Program-made: the position numbers and the translations under genes
In this document: piece by piece, positions 25,010-34,074 of the stretch
Numbering within the stretch: position 1 is the first letter of the stretch
Layout of the letters: each line of letters begins with the position of its first letter
The notes under the pieces: generated by a model
What the model was told of the DNA's origin: nothing
The model's input: the letters and a program-made list of their open reading frames with translations, nothing else
The model's database searches: none
Assembly: GCA_002067065.1 (NCBI GenBank)
Contig: MVPY01000064.1
Location: 1-34,170, forward strand
Reading direction: 5' to 3'
Origin: Methanobacterium sp. PtaB.Bin024
GTDB taxonomy: Archaea > Methanobacteriota > Methanobacteria > Methanobacteriales > Methanobacteriaceae
Length of the DNA stretch: 34,170 nt

Positions 25010-26508
25010 TATGTACCTCTGTTAAGGATGGTTGTTAAAATAAATTTTATATCCTCTTTTTTATATTTGCTTAAATAGAGGAATGATATTGTTGAAATTC
25101 CAAATAAGAAAGCACAGTAAAAGAAATTATCATAAGGGAACGCTAAATATATTAAAGCACATATAAAACTGATTAAAACACCAATTTTATAGGAAATATC
25201 GATTTTCAATTGGAGATCAAATCTTTTCACAATCTCTTGCGTGATTAGTTGCCAATTAAAGATTGTTAAACCGCGGTATATTGCCAAACCCAATATTCCT
25301 AATGGATTTATCAATGAAAACGCGATTATAATGCCTAATATGATTGATAGGAATTCGCAAAGAAGATAGATCTGGACTTTGCCCTTGGCGATTATTATGG
25401 CATTATTCAAAGGACTGATTATTCCTGTAGAATATAAAAACGTTAATATAACTAGGATATAGTAATTACTTAGGTATTCTTCTCCAAACAGCAATAATAT
25501 ATATTTCGAGAAGAAGATTATGATGAAAGCCATTGGGAATGTAATTAGTGCATTATATTTAATTATTTTTGAATACCATTGTTTGACTGAATTTAGGTCA
25601 TTGTTAGCTAGAAAATTAGAAAATGTTGGTAGTAACACATTTCCCAAGGAGCTTGGTATGAATCGTACTAGTATAGCAATTTGTAGTGGTGCATAGTACA
25701 GCCCTAATTGTGTCAAATTGAAGAAATTTAAAATTAATATCTGATCTAACTTATCAGAAAAATAGTACATAACTGTGGATAAATGAACAGTAATGGAAGT
25801 ACTCCAAAATTTCTTTGGTAAAAATAGCTTAAAATTTGTTACAATATTTGAAGACGTTGAATTTTCCTGTTTTAGCTTTAGCACATTTTTGAATACAATA
25901 ACTGCTGCTAAAAGTCCTCCAACTGAATAAAAAAGGATAAATGATAGAAATATTATATGTAAATTGTTTTCAAGGAAATAACTGGGAAAAAATATAAATA
26001 TAAATAGGAATATGGGGAAATTCCCATAAGTTGTTATTTTATTAATGATTGAAGCCATTTTTATTTCCATTAACCCACTTAACATGTAAGTGTACAAATT
26101 AAAAAATATTGAAACTAAAATCAGGATTATTATATAATAAAATCCGTTATCGGGACTGGTTTCTGAACCAGTAACGTAAACTAATATTTGTGGAAAGATT
26201 AACATCAAAAGAATTGACAATAGAGAGATTATCGTTACAATAATTGAGTATGTTAATATAAAATCGATTTTTTGGTTATCTTCTATCTCAGGGAGATATT
26301 TCTGGACAACATTATTACCACCAAATAATAGAAAAGATCCTGAAAATCCAACAACTACACTTATTAATGCGTAAATTCCCAATGTTTCTGGAGATATTCT
26401 TCCTAATATTACGTTAACTACATACCCTATTGGTAAAGCAAGAGTGGAAAGTAAAACGGTCCATTTTGCTCCAGAAATAGATTTTCTTTTAATATTCTCA
26501 TTATCCAT
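25009..26508 (-). CDS. Wzx-like polysaccharide flippase (MOP superfamily)
   Basis: 499 residues, of the usual length for Wzx or RfbX transporters. The opening SISGAKWTVLLSTLALPIGYV and about 12-14 hydrophobic segments across the chain match the polysaccharide-transporter branch of the MOP superfamily. The FGGNNVVQKYLPE segment after the second helix is common in archaeal members. It would flip the lipid-linked repeat unit across the membrane. It is first in the minus operon; TTTATAA on the minus strand (26583-26577) is a candidate TATA box about 70 nt upstream. No Wzy-type polymerase accompanies it in this window. Confidence 0.9.
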   Translation of the reverse strand: MDNENIKRKSISGAKWTVLLSTLALPIGYVVNVILGRISPETLGIYALISVVVGFSGSFLLFGGNNVVQKYLPEIEDNQKIDFILTYSIIVTIISLLSILLMLIFPQILVYVTGSETSPDNGFYYIIILILVSIFFNLYTYMLSGLMEIKMASIINKITTYGNFPIFLFIFIFFPSYFLENNLHIIFLSFILFYSVGGLLAAVIVFKNVLKLKQENSTSSNIVTNFKLFLPKKFWSTSITVHLSTVMYYFSDKLDQILILNFFNLTQLGLYYAPLQIAILVRFIPSSLGNVLLPTFSNFLANNDLNSVKQWYSKIIKYNALITFPMAFIIIFFSKYILLLFGEEYLSNYYILVILTFLYSTGIISPLNNAIIIAKGKVQIYLLCEFLSIILGIIIAFSLINPLGILGLAIYRGLTIFNWQLITQEIVKRFDLQLKIDISYKIGVLISFICALIYLAFPYDNFFYCAFLFGISTISFLYLSKYKKEDIKFILTTILNRGT

Positions 26509-26868
26509 GGTTGTTATACCTTTTTTTTAAGAAAAATGTAATTTTATGTCTTTTGATAAACTTTTAAATACATGTCTTATAAATCTTATCCATTGTTGGT
26601 TTTAATGTGTACATTGAATGTTTGCATGTTGATTTAGTATTTTTTTAGAGTTTTTAAGGAAATCTGAACCATGATGGAAAAAAATCAATGGTGGAAAAAA
26701 TTTTAAGTAGTTATCAAGAGTATATTATAAAGTTCAATATATGAGGATATAAAAAGATCTTATAAAGTTCAATATCAATGAGAAAATAAAAAAACGGTAT
26801 AATGTTCAATGTTATGAGGATATAAGAGATCTGAAATTATATTTATCTAAGGGATTTGAGGTTAAAAG
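26509..26868. other. Divergent intergenic region with two promoters
   Basis: This 360-nt region feeds the flippase operon (minus) and the dehydrogenase gene (plus). The minus promoter candidate is at 26577-26583. The plus side carries three imperfect repeats (26725-26833) and TTATATTTA near 26836. No small gene is visible. Confidence 0.5.
26725..26833 (+). repeat. Three direct repeats upstream of the dehydrogenase gene
   Basis: Copies start at 26725, 26760 and 26798 (periods 35 and 38 nt). Each opens with TTATAAAGTTCAAT or TATAATGTTCAAT; copies 1 and 3 also share ATGAGGATATAA and AGATCT. Each copy includes a TATA-like core, so this may be a duplicated promoter or operator. Confidence 0.7.
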
Positions 26869-28215
26869 ATGTATGATGAACTTTCAAAGAAGATAACTGA
26901 GAAAAAAGCTGTGATATGTGTTGTGGGGTTGGGTTATGTAGGTCTTCCCACTGCAATATTCTTCGCAGAAAATGGTTTTAAAGTGATTGGAGTAGGCATT
27001 GATGAAGAGAAACTTGACATGATCAATCAGGGGATCTCACCCCTGGGAGAACTTGGTTTAGATGAAAGACTCTCAAAGGTTGTTCAAGCAGGAAAATTGG
27101 TGGCAACCCTTGACCTACCAGAAGCAACTCGCCAATCTGATATCATCCTGCTGATTGTTCCTACACCAGTTACCAAGTCCAAAGATCCGGATCTTTCCCA
27201 TGTAATGGATGCTGGTGAAAATGTATCCAAGGGATTAGCCACGGGAAAACTGGTAGTTTTAGAATCCACAGTGTATCCTGGTGTGACTGAAGAAGTTCTC
27301 CAACCAATACTGGAAGAATCAGGTTTAAAAGCGGGCGAAGACTTTGGATTGGCTTACTGTCCGGAGAGGTATAACCCAGGGGATGTTGCTCACTCTATAG
27401 AAAAAGTGGCCCGGGTGGTTGGTGCTATAACTCCGGAATGGGCAGAAATAACCCGTGAACTCTACCAGTTTATCATCGAAGAAGACATAAAGGTTTTGAG
27501 GAATATTAAGACAGCTGAAGCAGCTAAAGTTATTGAAAACACCCAGCGTGATTTGAACATTGCCCTGGTGAATGAACTGGCAATGATCTTTGAGAAGATC
27601 GGTATCGATGTCATGGAGGTTATTGATGGTGCCAGCACCAAGTGGAACTTCAATGTCTACTACCCTGGAGGGGGAGTCGGAGGGCACTGCCTACCCGTAG
27701 ATCCATATTACCTGGTTAAAAAGGCTAAAGAATTGGGATATCATTCTAAGGTAATAGCAGCTGGCCGGACCATCAACGATAACATGCCTAAACATGTATT
27801 TGGACTCATCACGGATGCACTCAACGACAATGAAAGACCGGTTAAAAACTCTAAGATCGTGGTGCTTGGTCTGTCCTACAAGGAGAATGTGGGGGATGAC
27901 CGGGAATCACCATCTGAGGAACTCATAAATGAATTAGAGTACAACCAGGCCTTGGTTACCATTGTTGATCCATACATTGAGGAGACCTCTGTCTATGGCA
28001 CACTGGAGAGTGATGTTTACCAGGCATTGGAAGATGCCGATGTTATGGTCCTCATGACCGCCCACCAGGAATTCAGAAAACTGGATTTTGAAAAAGTAAA
28101 AGAACTGATGAGGATCCCTATTATCGTTGATGCCCGACGTGTTTATGACCCAGAAAAATTACGGGAAATGGGATTTCATTACAGTGGAGTGGGAGCAGTA
28201 AATAACTCCCATTAA
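26869..28215 (+). CDS. UDP-N-acetylhexosamine dehydrogenase (WecC/WbpO-type)
   Basis: 448 residues, UDP-glucose/GDP-mannose dehydrogenase family. VVGLGYVGLP near residue 20 binds NAD. ESTVYPGVTE and YCPERYNPGD are typical of the branch that oxidises UDP-HexNAc. Catalytic C274 lies in GGVGGHCLPVDPYYL. The C-terminal UDP-binding domain (VVLGLSYKENVGDDRESPS) is complete. It converts the C6 alcohol of a UDP-HexNAc to a uronic acid with two NAD. Substrate could be UDP-ManNAc, UDP-GlcNAc or UDP-GalNAc; the WbpP-like epimerase next door makes UDP-GalNAc attractive. GAGGT precedes ATG 26869, and a T-tract terminator follows. Confidence 0.9.
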   Translation: MYDELSKKITEKKAVICVVGLGYVGLPTAIFFAENGFKVIGVGIDEEKLDMINQGISPLGELGLDERLSKVVQAGKLVATLDLPEATRQSDIILLIVPTPVTKSKDPDLSHVMDAGENVSKGLATGKLVVLESTVYPGVTEEVLQPILEESGLKAGEDFGLAYCPERYNPGDVAHSIEKVARVVGAITPEWAEITRELYQFIIEEDIKVLRNIKTAEAAKVIENTQRDLNIALVNELAMIFEKIGIDVMEVIDGASTKWNFNVYYPGGGVGGHCLPVDPYYLVKKAKELGYHSKVIAAGRTINDNMPKHVFGLITDALNDNERPVKNSKIVVLGLSYKENVGDDRESPSEELINELEYNQALVTIVDPYIEETSVYGTLESDVYQALEDADVMVLMTAHQEFRKLDFEKVKELMRIPIIVDARRVYDPEKLREMGFHYSGVGAVNNSH

Positions 28216-28221
28216 ACTACG

Positions 28222-28230
28222 TTTTTTTTT
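28222..28230 (+). terminator. T9 terminator after the dehydrogenase gene
   Basis: Nine consecutive T lie 7 nt after the TAA stop, a typical archaeal U-tract terminator, in the gap between convergent genes. Confidence 0.55.
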
Positions 28231-28312
28231 CAGAATATTTTTTAAAGTAGGGGTCTGTCAATGACTCATTTTTTAAACTCAGAGGGTTTTTTAAAATTAA
28301 AGGGTTTTTAAT

Positions 28313-29254
28313 TCAACATTTTGCTTCCAGGAAATGATCAACAACCTTCTTCAAATCTTCCTTGAAATATTTGCTGGGCATATATCCATGTTCTCTTATT
28401 TTATCTATATCTGCCAGTGAGTGTTTTACATCTCCAGGTCTAGGATCAGTGTATTCTGGGTTCACATCCACATTCACTATTTCGCCAATCATATCTACCA
28501 GTTCATTGAGGGTTGTTCTCCTGCCGCAGGCTACGTTGTATACTCCCTGCATCCCTGTTTCACATGACAGTATATTGGCCTCCACTACGTTCTTCACGTA
28601 GGTGAAATCCCGGCTCTGCTCGCCATCACCAAATATGACTGGTGATTTTCCATTTAGGATGGCTGTTATGAATTTGGGTATCACAGCAGCGTATTGGGAT
28701 TCTGGGTCCTGTCGTGGGCCGAACACATTGAAGTAACGCAGGCAGACAGTGGATAAACCATAGATGTCAGTGAAATTCTGACAGTACAATTCTCCTGTGG
28801 CTTTGGTGGTGGCATATGGTGATTGGGGGTTCAGGGGCATGGTTTCCACTTTGGGTAGTACAGGTGTGTCACCATACACTGATGAGGATGATGCAGCAAC
28901 CACCTTCTTCACATCGCAATCCCGGGCAGCGATCAGCACCTTTAGGGTACCTGTAATGTTTGCTTCATTGGAGCTTAAAGGATCCTTCACACTCCGGGGA
29001 ACACTGGGTAATGCTGCCTGGTGCAACACATAATCTGCACCCTCAAAGATTTCATCAAGATCAATGCTGGTTATATCCCCCATTATTAAGCTTATCTGGT
29101 CAAGATCTAAATCTTGTATATTTTCATGTTTACCTGTAGACTCGTTATCTACAATGAAAACATCATTATCTGTGTGAAGTTCTTCTACTAGGTGGGATCC
29201 GATAAATCCAAGCCCTCCAGTAACCACTACTTTTTTGTTTTTAATACTATTCAT
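28313..29254 (-). CDS. WbpP-like UDP-N-acetylhexosamine 4-epimerase
   Basis: 313 residues. TGGLGFIG (12-19) binds NAD, SSSSVYGDTPVLPKVE (122-137) contains the catalytic Ser region, and Y147/K151 (SPYATTK) are the catalytic pair. RYFNVFGPRQDPESQYAAV and GDGEQSRDFTYVKNVVEAN are characteristic of the WbpP/Gne group, which interconverts UDP-GlcNAc and UDP-GalNAc, better than of plain GalE. The GGAG ribosome site touches ATG 29254 with no spacer, which is unusual; an ATT five codons in would have better spacing. It converges on the UDP-HexNAc dehydrogenase, a likely pathway partner. Confidence 0.88.
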   Translation of the reverse strand: MNSIKNKKVVVTGGLGFIGSHLVEELHTDNDVFIVDNESTGKHENIQDLDLDQISLIMGDITSIDLDEIFEGADYVLHQAALPSVPRSVKDPLSSNEANITGTLKVLIAARDCDVKKVVAASSSSVYGDTPVLPKVETMPLNPQSPYATTKATGELYCQNFTDIYGLSTVCLRYFNVFGPRQDPESQYAAVIPKFITAILNGKSPVIFGDGEQSRDFTYVKNVVEANILSCETGMQGVYNVACGRRTTLNELVDMIGEIVNVDVNPEYTDPRPGDVKHSLADIDKIREHGYMPSKYFKEDLKKVVDHFLEAKC

Positions 29255-29332
29255 CTCCGTCAGGTAAGTATTAACATTTTTAGGTAAGTATTAAGTTATA
29301 TTAAGTTATATCAAAAATTTAAAATCTTCATT

Positions 29333-29349
29333 TCATATGGAACATATGA
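29333..29349. promoter_or_regulatory. TCATATG-GAA-CATATGA palindrome
   Basis: A 7-bp inverted repeat with a 3-bp spacer in the divergent region between the epimerase (29254) and the transferase (29502). CATATG is itself palindromic, so it is also a direct repeat. TATATATCC follows at about 29359. An operator for either gene is possible. Confidence 0.4.
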
Positions 29350-29501
29350 TCCTATTGTTATATATCCTTTAAACCAAAGAACGTTACGAAACTTTAACTA
29401 AGGTTAAATATTCATTAAAGAAATAGATACAATAAATCATTAGAGGAATTAATAGAAATAGAATATCTGGAGAAATATTAACCTTTATGAGGAATATTAA
29501 C

Positions 29502-30680
29502 ATGATAGACACTCTTAAATCTGGCTTGGTAACACTTATAAATAAATTCATTCCAGAAAATGAACATCAAATACTATTTGACAGTGCTCCTGATTTTTCT
29601 GATAACTCCAAGGCCTTTTTTGAATACCTCAAAATGGAACATTCCTCCTCTGATCTAAAGTTAGTGTGGATGGTTGAGGATACCAGCTTACTGGATAAGT
29701 TCTCTATTAACAGAATCCAGACCTATAATAAACATAGTTTAATGGGATTTTACCAATTTTTCAGATCCAAATACATTGTTACAACCCATAACACTTTCTT
29801 GGAATTTAAATCATCCCGACAGATTCTAATAAACCTCTGGCACGGCATGCCCCTTAAGTCAATGGGATATGCTGAGGACTCTGAAAACCCGTATTTAACA
29901 TCTTTCAGAAGCCATGATGATAATTACGTTTTAATAAGTACTTCGAATCTGATGAAAAATATTATGAGTTCCTGTTTTTATATTGATGCCCGGAAGGTGC
30001 ATATAACAGGCCAACCACGAAATGATAAAATATTTCGAAAAGAAAAAAGCAGAGATAATCTTTCCAAACTTCTAAATAAAGATATAACCAAATACAAATC
30101 AATCATCCTTTTTACTCCCACTTTCCGAAAATGGGGTGATAAAATTGATGGAAAATCTAATCCAGATGTCATGGGATTCAATGATTACGATGATGAACGA
30201 TTTGCTGAATTCATAGAAGAAAACAAGATACTCTACTTGGTGAAACTCCATCCCTTTGAAGAATCACAGTACTCGAAAGTCTTGGATGATAAGGATGATG
30301 TGGTCCTGATCACTTCAAAAATGTTACAGGATAACTTTTTAGATATATATGATATCATGGGAGCTTCCGATATATTAATAACCGATTACTCTTCAATTTA
30401 TTTCGATTTCTTATTGTTAGAAAAGCCAATTGTTTTCATCCCAACTGATTTGGAGGAGTACACCAGGTGCAGGGGATTTGTATTTGAACCCTATGATTTC
30501 TGGGCTCCAGGACCAAAAGCCCTAGAGTTTGCTGATTTTATCACAGAACTAAATCACTGCATCCAGAACCCAAATTATTATGAAAAGGAAAGAAAATTAG
30601 TAAATGATATCGTGAATAAATACCAGGATGATAAATCTTCTGAAAGAGTATATAATCTTGTTTTTGGTGGAAAAAGATAA
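29502..30680 (+). CDS. CDP-glycerol glycerophosphotransferase family (TagB/TagF-like)
   Basis: 392 residues from ATG 29502; an in-frame ATG at 29487 is possible, but GAGG at 29489-29492 suits 29502. The GT-B core is visible: NLWHG (111-115) with the family His, GQPRND (170-175), TPTFR (205-209), KLHP (248-251) with the second His, and ITDYSS (293-298) before FDF. In Gram-positive bacteria these enzymes move glycerol or ribitol phosphate from CDP-alcohols to a lipid-linked sugar; hexose-phosphate variants exist. With gpsA and the LicC-like gene upstream it supports a phosphoglycerol-bearing polymer. There is no membrane helix; it likely associates peripherally with the membrane. Confidence 0.88.
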   Translation: MIDTLKSGLVTLINKFIPENEHQILFDSAPDFSDNSKAFFEYLKMEHSSSDLKLVWMVEDTSLLDKFSINRIQTYNKHSLMGFYQFFRSKYIVTTHNTFLEFKSSRQILINLWHGMPLKSMGYAEDSENPYLTSFRSHDDNYVLISTSNLMKNIMSSCFYIDARKVHITGQPRNDKIFRKEKSRDNLSKLLNKDITKYKSIILFTPTFRKWGDKIDGKSNPDVMGFNDYDDERFAEFIEENKILYLVKLHPFEESQYSKVLDDKDDVVLITSKMLQDNFLDIYDIMGASDILITDYSSIYFDFLLLEKPIVFIPTDLEEYTRCRGFVFEPYDFWAPGPKALEFADFITELNHCIQNPNYYEKERKLVNDIVNKYQDDKSSERVYNLVFGGKR

Positions 30681-30698
30681 ATTGTTAGAATTAAAACT

Positions 30699-30724
30699 TA
30701 TTAGTTAACCGTATTAGTTAACCG
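30699..30724 (+). repeat. Perfect 13-nt tandem duplication
   Basis: TATTAGTTAACCG occurs twice without a gap (30699-30711 and 30712-30724), 19 nt after the transferase stop. Noncoding. Confidence 0.85.
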
Positions 30725-30761
30725 AATAAATTAAACAGGTTTACATTAAGATTTACAATTA

Positions 30762-31634
30762 TTAAAACTCACCAGTAATCAGTTCAACAAGATACTTAGC
30801 ATAATCTGTCTTTTTAAGGCTTTCAGCTAATTTTAACACAGTTTCTGCATCTATCCAGCCATTGTTGTATGCGATCTCTTCTAGACAGGCCACAAAGAAT
30901 CCCTGCCTCTTCTGGATTGCTTCAATATAGTTACCTGCTTCTAAGAGTCCTATATGGGTTCCGGTGTCCAGCCAGGCCATACCCCTACCTAACAGTTCCA
31001 CTTTCAACTGTTTCCTTCGGAGGTATTCTTCATTCACAGAGGTTATCTCCAGTTCCCCTCGGTGAGATGGTTTCACCTGTTTGGCTATCTCCACCACACT
31101 GTTATCATAGAAATAGAGTCCGGGTATGGCATAGTTAGATTTAGGATGTTCTGGTTTCTCTTCTAGAGACAGTACATTTCCTTCATTATCAAATTCCACC
31201 ACCCCAAATGCATGGGGGTCCCGAACATAATAACCAAAGATGATTGCCCCTTCTTTCAGTGATGCTGCTCTTTGGAGTATTTCACTGAAACGGTGGCCGT
31301 GGAATATGTTATCTCCCAGAACCAGTGCCACCTCGTCATCGCCAATGAATTCTTCCCCTACAATGAATGCCTCTGCCAGTCCACGTGGTTTCTCCTGAAC
31401 AGCGTAGGAGAAGGACAGTCCCAGTTGACTTCCATCACCCAGCAGATCCTGATACTGTGGCAAGTCCCTGGGGGTGGAGATAATCAGTATCTCCCGAATA
31501 CCTGCCAGCATGAGAACAGACAGGGGATAATAGATCATTGGTTTATCATAGATGGGCAGTAATTGTTTGCTAACAGCCTTGGTTATAGGGTAAAGTCGGG
31601 TTCCGGATCCTCCAGCTAATATAATTCCTTTCAT
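30762..31634 (-). CDS. rmlA: Glucose-1-phosphate thymidylyltransferase
   Basis: 290 residues, exactly the usual RmlA length. It makes dTDP-glucose from dTTP and glucose 1-phosphate, the first step to dTDP-rhamnose and other deoxysugars. LAGGSGTRLYPITKAVSKQL is the nucleotide-binding signature, LGDNIFHG carries the metal-binding Asp, and EEKPEHPKSNYAIPGLYFYD and WLDTGTHIGLLEA are canonical. AGAGGA lies about 12 nt before the ATG and ACTTATAAG just upstream may be the TATA box. The usual partners rmlB, rmlC and rmlD are not recognised in this window, although either unassigned epimerase here could act on its product. Confidence 0.96.
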   Translation of the reverse strand: MKGIILAGGSGTRLYPITKAVSKQLLPIYDKPMIYYPLSVLMLAGIREILIISTPRDLPQYQDLLGDGSQLGLSFSYAVQEKPRGLAEAFIVGEEFIGDDEVALVLGDNIFHGHRFSEILQRAASLKEGAIIFGYYVRDPHAFGVVEFDNEGNVLSLEEKPEHPKSNYAIPGLYFYDNSVVEIAKQVKPSHRGELEITSVNEEYLRRKQLKVELLGRGMAWLDTGTHIGLLEAGNYIEAIQKRQGFFVACLEEIAYNNGWIDAETVLKLAESLKKTDYAKYLVELITGEF

Positions 31635-32036
31635 AATATGGGTCCTCTTATAAGTTTTTAGAGCAAGTCAATAACTATCAAATAAATATTAAAGGTTAAT
31701 TAAATTGTTGTTAGAATATATAAAAAACTCATATTAATAAAATTTTAATTTTTTTTAAAAACATGCCCGTTGATTTTCATATTAAATCCTATAATAAAAT
31801 TTTCAAATTTTTCCCTTAATATCTAAGAATAATATCTAAGAATAATTTTTTCTACTCTCTAATTCTAATAAATTACCTTTAAAAAATTCAATTGAATTGT
31901 TTAGTTGAATTTGATAAATTAAATAAATCAGGAAATAAAAACCAAACAATAATGGGTTAGGAAACAAAAACCAAAAAAATAAGTTTAAGATAAAACCTAA
32001 TCTATTAACCCCAATGAGTTATTATTAGTTATTTCC
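31635..32036. other. AT-rich intergenic region with short direct repeats
   Basis: 402 nt between divergent genes. AATATCTAAGAAT is repeated twice in tandem (31818-31843), and AGGAAA.AAAAACCAAA recurs with a 29-nt period (31930 and 31959). Candidate TATA sequence GAATATATAAA lies near 31711. No coding frame or stable RNA fold could be supported. Confidence 0.5.
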
Positions 32037-33506
32037 ATGAAGCATCAAGATTTAGACCCGGAGGAAATTTTAAACATCCTCCGTGGAACAGAAACGAAAC
32101 TCCAGGAATCAGAGGATGAACTGGGTTACCTCAAATCCATTATAGAGTACACAGAAGATGCTATAATGAGTATAGGTTTAGATGGGACTATTTTATCCTG
32201 GAATCCGGGTGCAGAGAATATCTATGGTTACACTTCCATAGAAGCTGTAGGTAACTCAGTGACCATGCTCATTCCTCCTTATAACACCGGTGAACTATCA
32301 CTAATTCTGGCCTGGATCAAAAGTGGTGAAAAAGTAACCCATTATGAGACTTTGCATAGATGTAAAGATGGGTCCCTGGCGGATATTTCCCTCAGCGTTT
32401 CTCCCATTAAGGATGATAATGGAAGGGTGGTCAGTGCATCCAGCATTGCCAGAGACATCACTGATGATAAAAAAATGGAACTGAAAATCCAGGAAAGTGA
32501 GGAAAAATTCAGAGAAGTCTTCAACAATGCTAATGATGCCATATTTCTCCACACCATCCAAAGCGATGGTAAAACAGGTAAATTCACCGAAGTCAACGAT
32601 GTGGCCTGCCAACGCCTAGGATACTGTCGGGAAGAACTGCTGGAAATAGGCCCAGAAGATATTGAAAGTGACCAGGACCACCAGATTTCCGGCTTCATGA
32701 AAATAATACAATCTGAAGGTACAGCAACCTTTGAATCAATACAAGTAACCAAGGATGGATCACAGATACCTGTGGAGATTAACAGCCACATCTTCAACCT
32801 AAGGGGTGAGAAGATGATCCTATCCATAGCCAGGGATATCACCCGCAGGAAAGAAAACGAGGCCCAACTCCACCGATCTCTGGAAGAGAAGGAACTACTC
32901 CTCAAAGAAATCCATCACAGGGTTAAAAACAATCTCAACGTCATATCTAGCCTCCTTAATCTTCAATCCAAGTATATAAAGGATAAAGCTGCCCTGGAAG
33001 TCTTCAGAGAAAGTCAGCGCCGGGCACGTTCCATGGCACTCATTCATAAAATGCTTTACCAATCCACAGACCTTAAATGTATCAACTTTGGAGATTACAT
33101 CCAAACTCTTACTACGGAACTCTTCCGAACCTATGTAACCAGAGACAACATCCATCTCAACATGGATGTGGGAGATATACTCCTGGATATTAACACCGCA
33201 GTGCCTCTGGGATTGATCGTCAATGAACTGGTCTCCAACAGCCTGAAACATGCATTTCCCAATGATCTGGCAGGTGAAGTTAATGTTGAATTTTACAGGG
33301 AAGGTGAACAATACCATTTTATTGTTTCTGATACTGGTGTTGGATTCCCTGAGGATTTGGACTTTGAAAAAACAAACTCTCTGGGAATGCGTCTGGTGAA
33401 CACCCTGGTTGACCAGATTGGTGGTACCATGGAACTTAAACAGGATAATGGAACATGTTTCAAAATCAAATTCAGTGAAGAAAAATTCACGGATTTGAAT
33501 TTGTAG
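32037..33506 (+). CDS. Soluble PAS-PAS sensor histidine kinase (HisKA_2 type)
   Basis: 489 residues, no membrane segment. A short coiled lead is followed by PAS 1 (about 25-145, DAIMSIGLDGTILSWN), PAS 2 (about 155-275, DAIFLHTI...FTEVNDVA), then HisKA_2 with EIHHRVKNNLNVISSLL, where H294 is the expected phospho-acceptor. HATPase_c follows: NELVSNSLKHAFP (N box), DTGVGFP (G1) and LGMRLV (G2). It would sense a cytosolic signal, perhaps redox or a ligand, but no cofactor residues can be named. No response regulator is adjacent. No ribosome site precedes the ATG, so the transcript may be leaderless. Such kinases are numerous in Methanobacterium. Confidence 0.92.
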   Translation: MKHQDLDPEEILNILRGTETKLQESEDELGYLKSIIEYTEDAIMSIGLDGTILSWNPGAENIYGYTSIEAVGNSVTMLIPPYNTGELSLILAWIKSGEKVTHYETLHRCKDGSLADISLSVSPIKDDNGRVVSASSIARDITDDKKMELKIQESEEKFREVFNNANDAIFLHTIQSDGKTGKFTEVNDVACQRLGYCREELLEIGPEDIESDQDHQISGFMKIIQSEGTATFESIQVTKDGSQIPVEINSHIFNLRGEKMILSIARDITRRKENEAQLHRSLEEKELLLKEIHHRVKNNLNVISSLLNLQSKYIKDKAALEVFRESQRRARSMALIHKMLYQSTDLKCINFGDYIQTLTTELFRTYVTRDNIHLNMDVGDILLDINTAVPLGLIVNELVSNSLKHAFPNDLAGEVNVEFYREGEQYHFIVSDTGVGFPEDLDFEKTNSLGMRLVNTLVDQIGGTMELKQDNGTCFKIKFSEEKFTDLNL

Positions 33507-33522
33507 AATAAGAGGCATAAGA

Positions 33523-34074
33523 ATGGTTTTCAGAAGATCAAAATTGTTAATTTTCGTGTTTTTCATGATTTTACTGGCACTGATATTGGCTGGGTACCTG
33601 TATCTATATCCATCTAACTCCAACGATATTAAGACAATTAAACCCGGTTATGGCGTGGTGAATGATTCCCAGTTTCAGATAGAATCAGGATGGTATCAGG
33701 ATTTTTCCACAGGATATGAATCTTCTGCCAAATTGAAGTTTAATGGATCAACTGATGAAGGTATTTTAATGATTATGGTGGACCAATACCCTGATCAGTC
33801 TTATTACAAGAAGGCTTATGATGATCTGAGTCAGAAACCAGAATGGCATGTTTCATCCTCGGGGACTTCCTCAATGGAGGAACTCTCTGTTAAAACTATT
33901 CAGGTCACCCGTGATGCAGGTGGAGAAACGGTCCAATATTACTTTTTCCAGAAAAATGGGAAATATTATCAGATATTAATAGATATGCCCACATCGGATA
34001 CTGCAGAATTGTTTGCAAGTGAAAGATACAAACTTGATCAAACTGTGAACACCATAATTAGGACAATCCGTTAA
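33523..34074 (+). CDS. Small membrane-anchored extracytoplasmic protein, PsbP-like fold suspected
   Basis: 183 residues. Residues about 8-30 are a strongly hydrophobic helix after MVFRRSK, acting as an anchor or uncleaved signal. The rest is polar, with alternating strands: FQIESGWYQD, LMIMVDQYPDQSYY, VQYYFFQKNGKYYQI and a final helix TVNTIIRTI. This strand pattern recalls PsbP-like domains common in methanogens. GAGG lies 8 nt before the ATG. It is 16 nt downstream of the kinase and probably co-transcribed, so it may relate to the same signal. No function assigned. Confidence 0.7.
   Translation: MVFRRSKLLIFVFFMILLALILAGYLYLYPSNSNDIKTIKPGYGVVNDSQFQIESGWYQDFSTGYESSAKLKFNGSTDEGILMIMVDQYPDQSYYKKAYDDLSQKPEWHVSSSGTSSMEELSVKTIQVTRDAGGETVQYYFFQKNGKYYQILIDMPTSDTAELFASERYKLDQTVNTIIRTIR

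Noticed and set aside
32895..33623. 242-codon minus-strand frame over the kinase end
   Set aside because: It is opposite the conserved HisKA_2 and HATPase domains and has no recognisable motif; a shadow frame.
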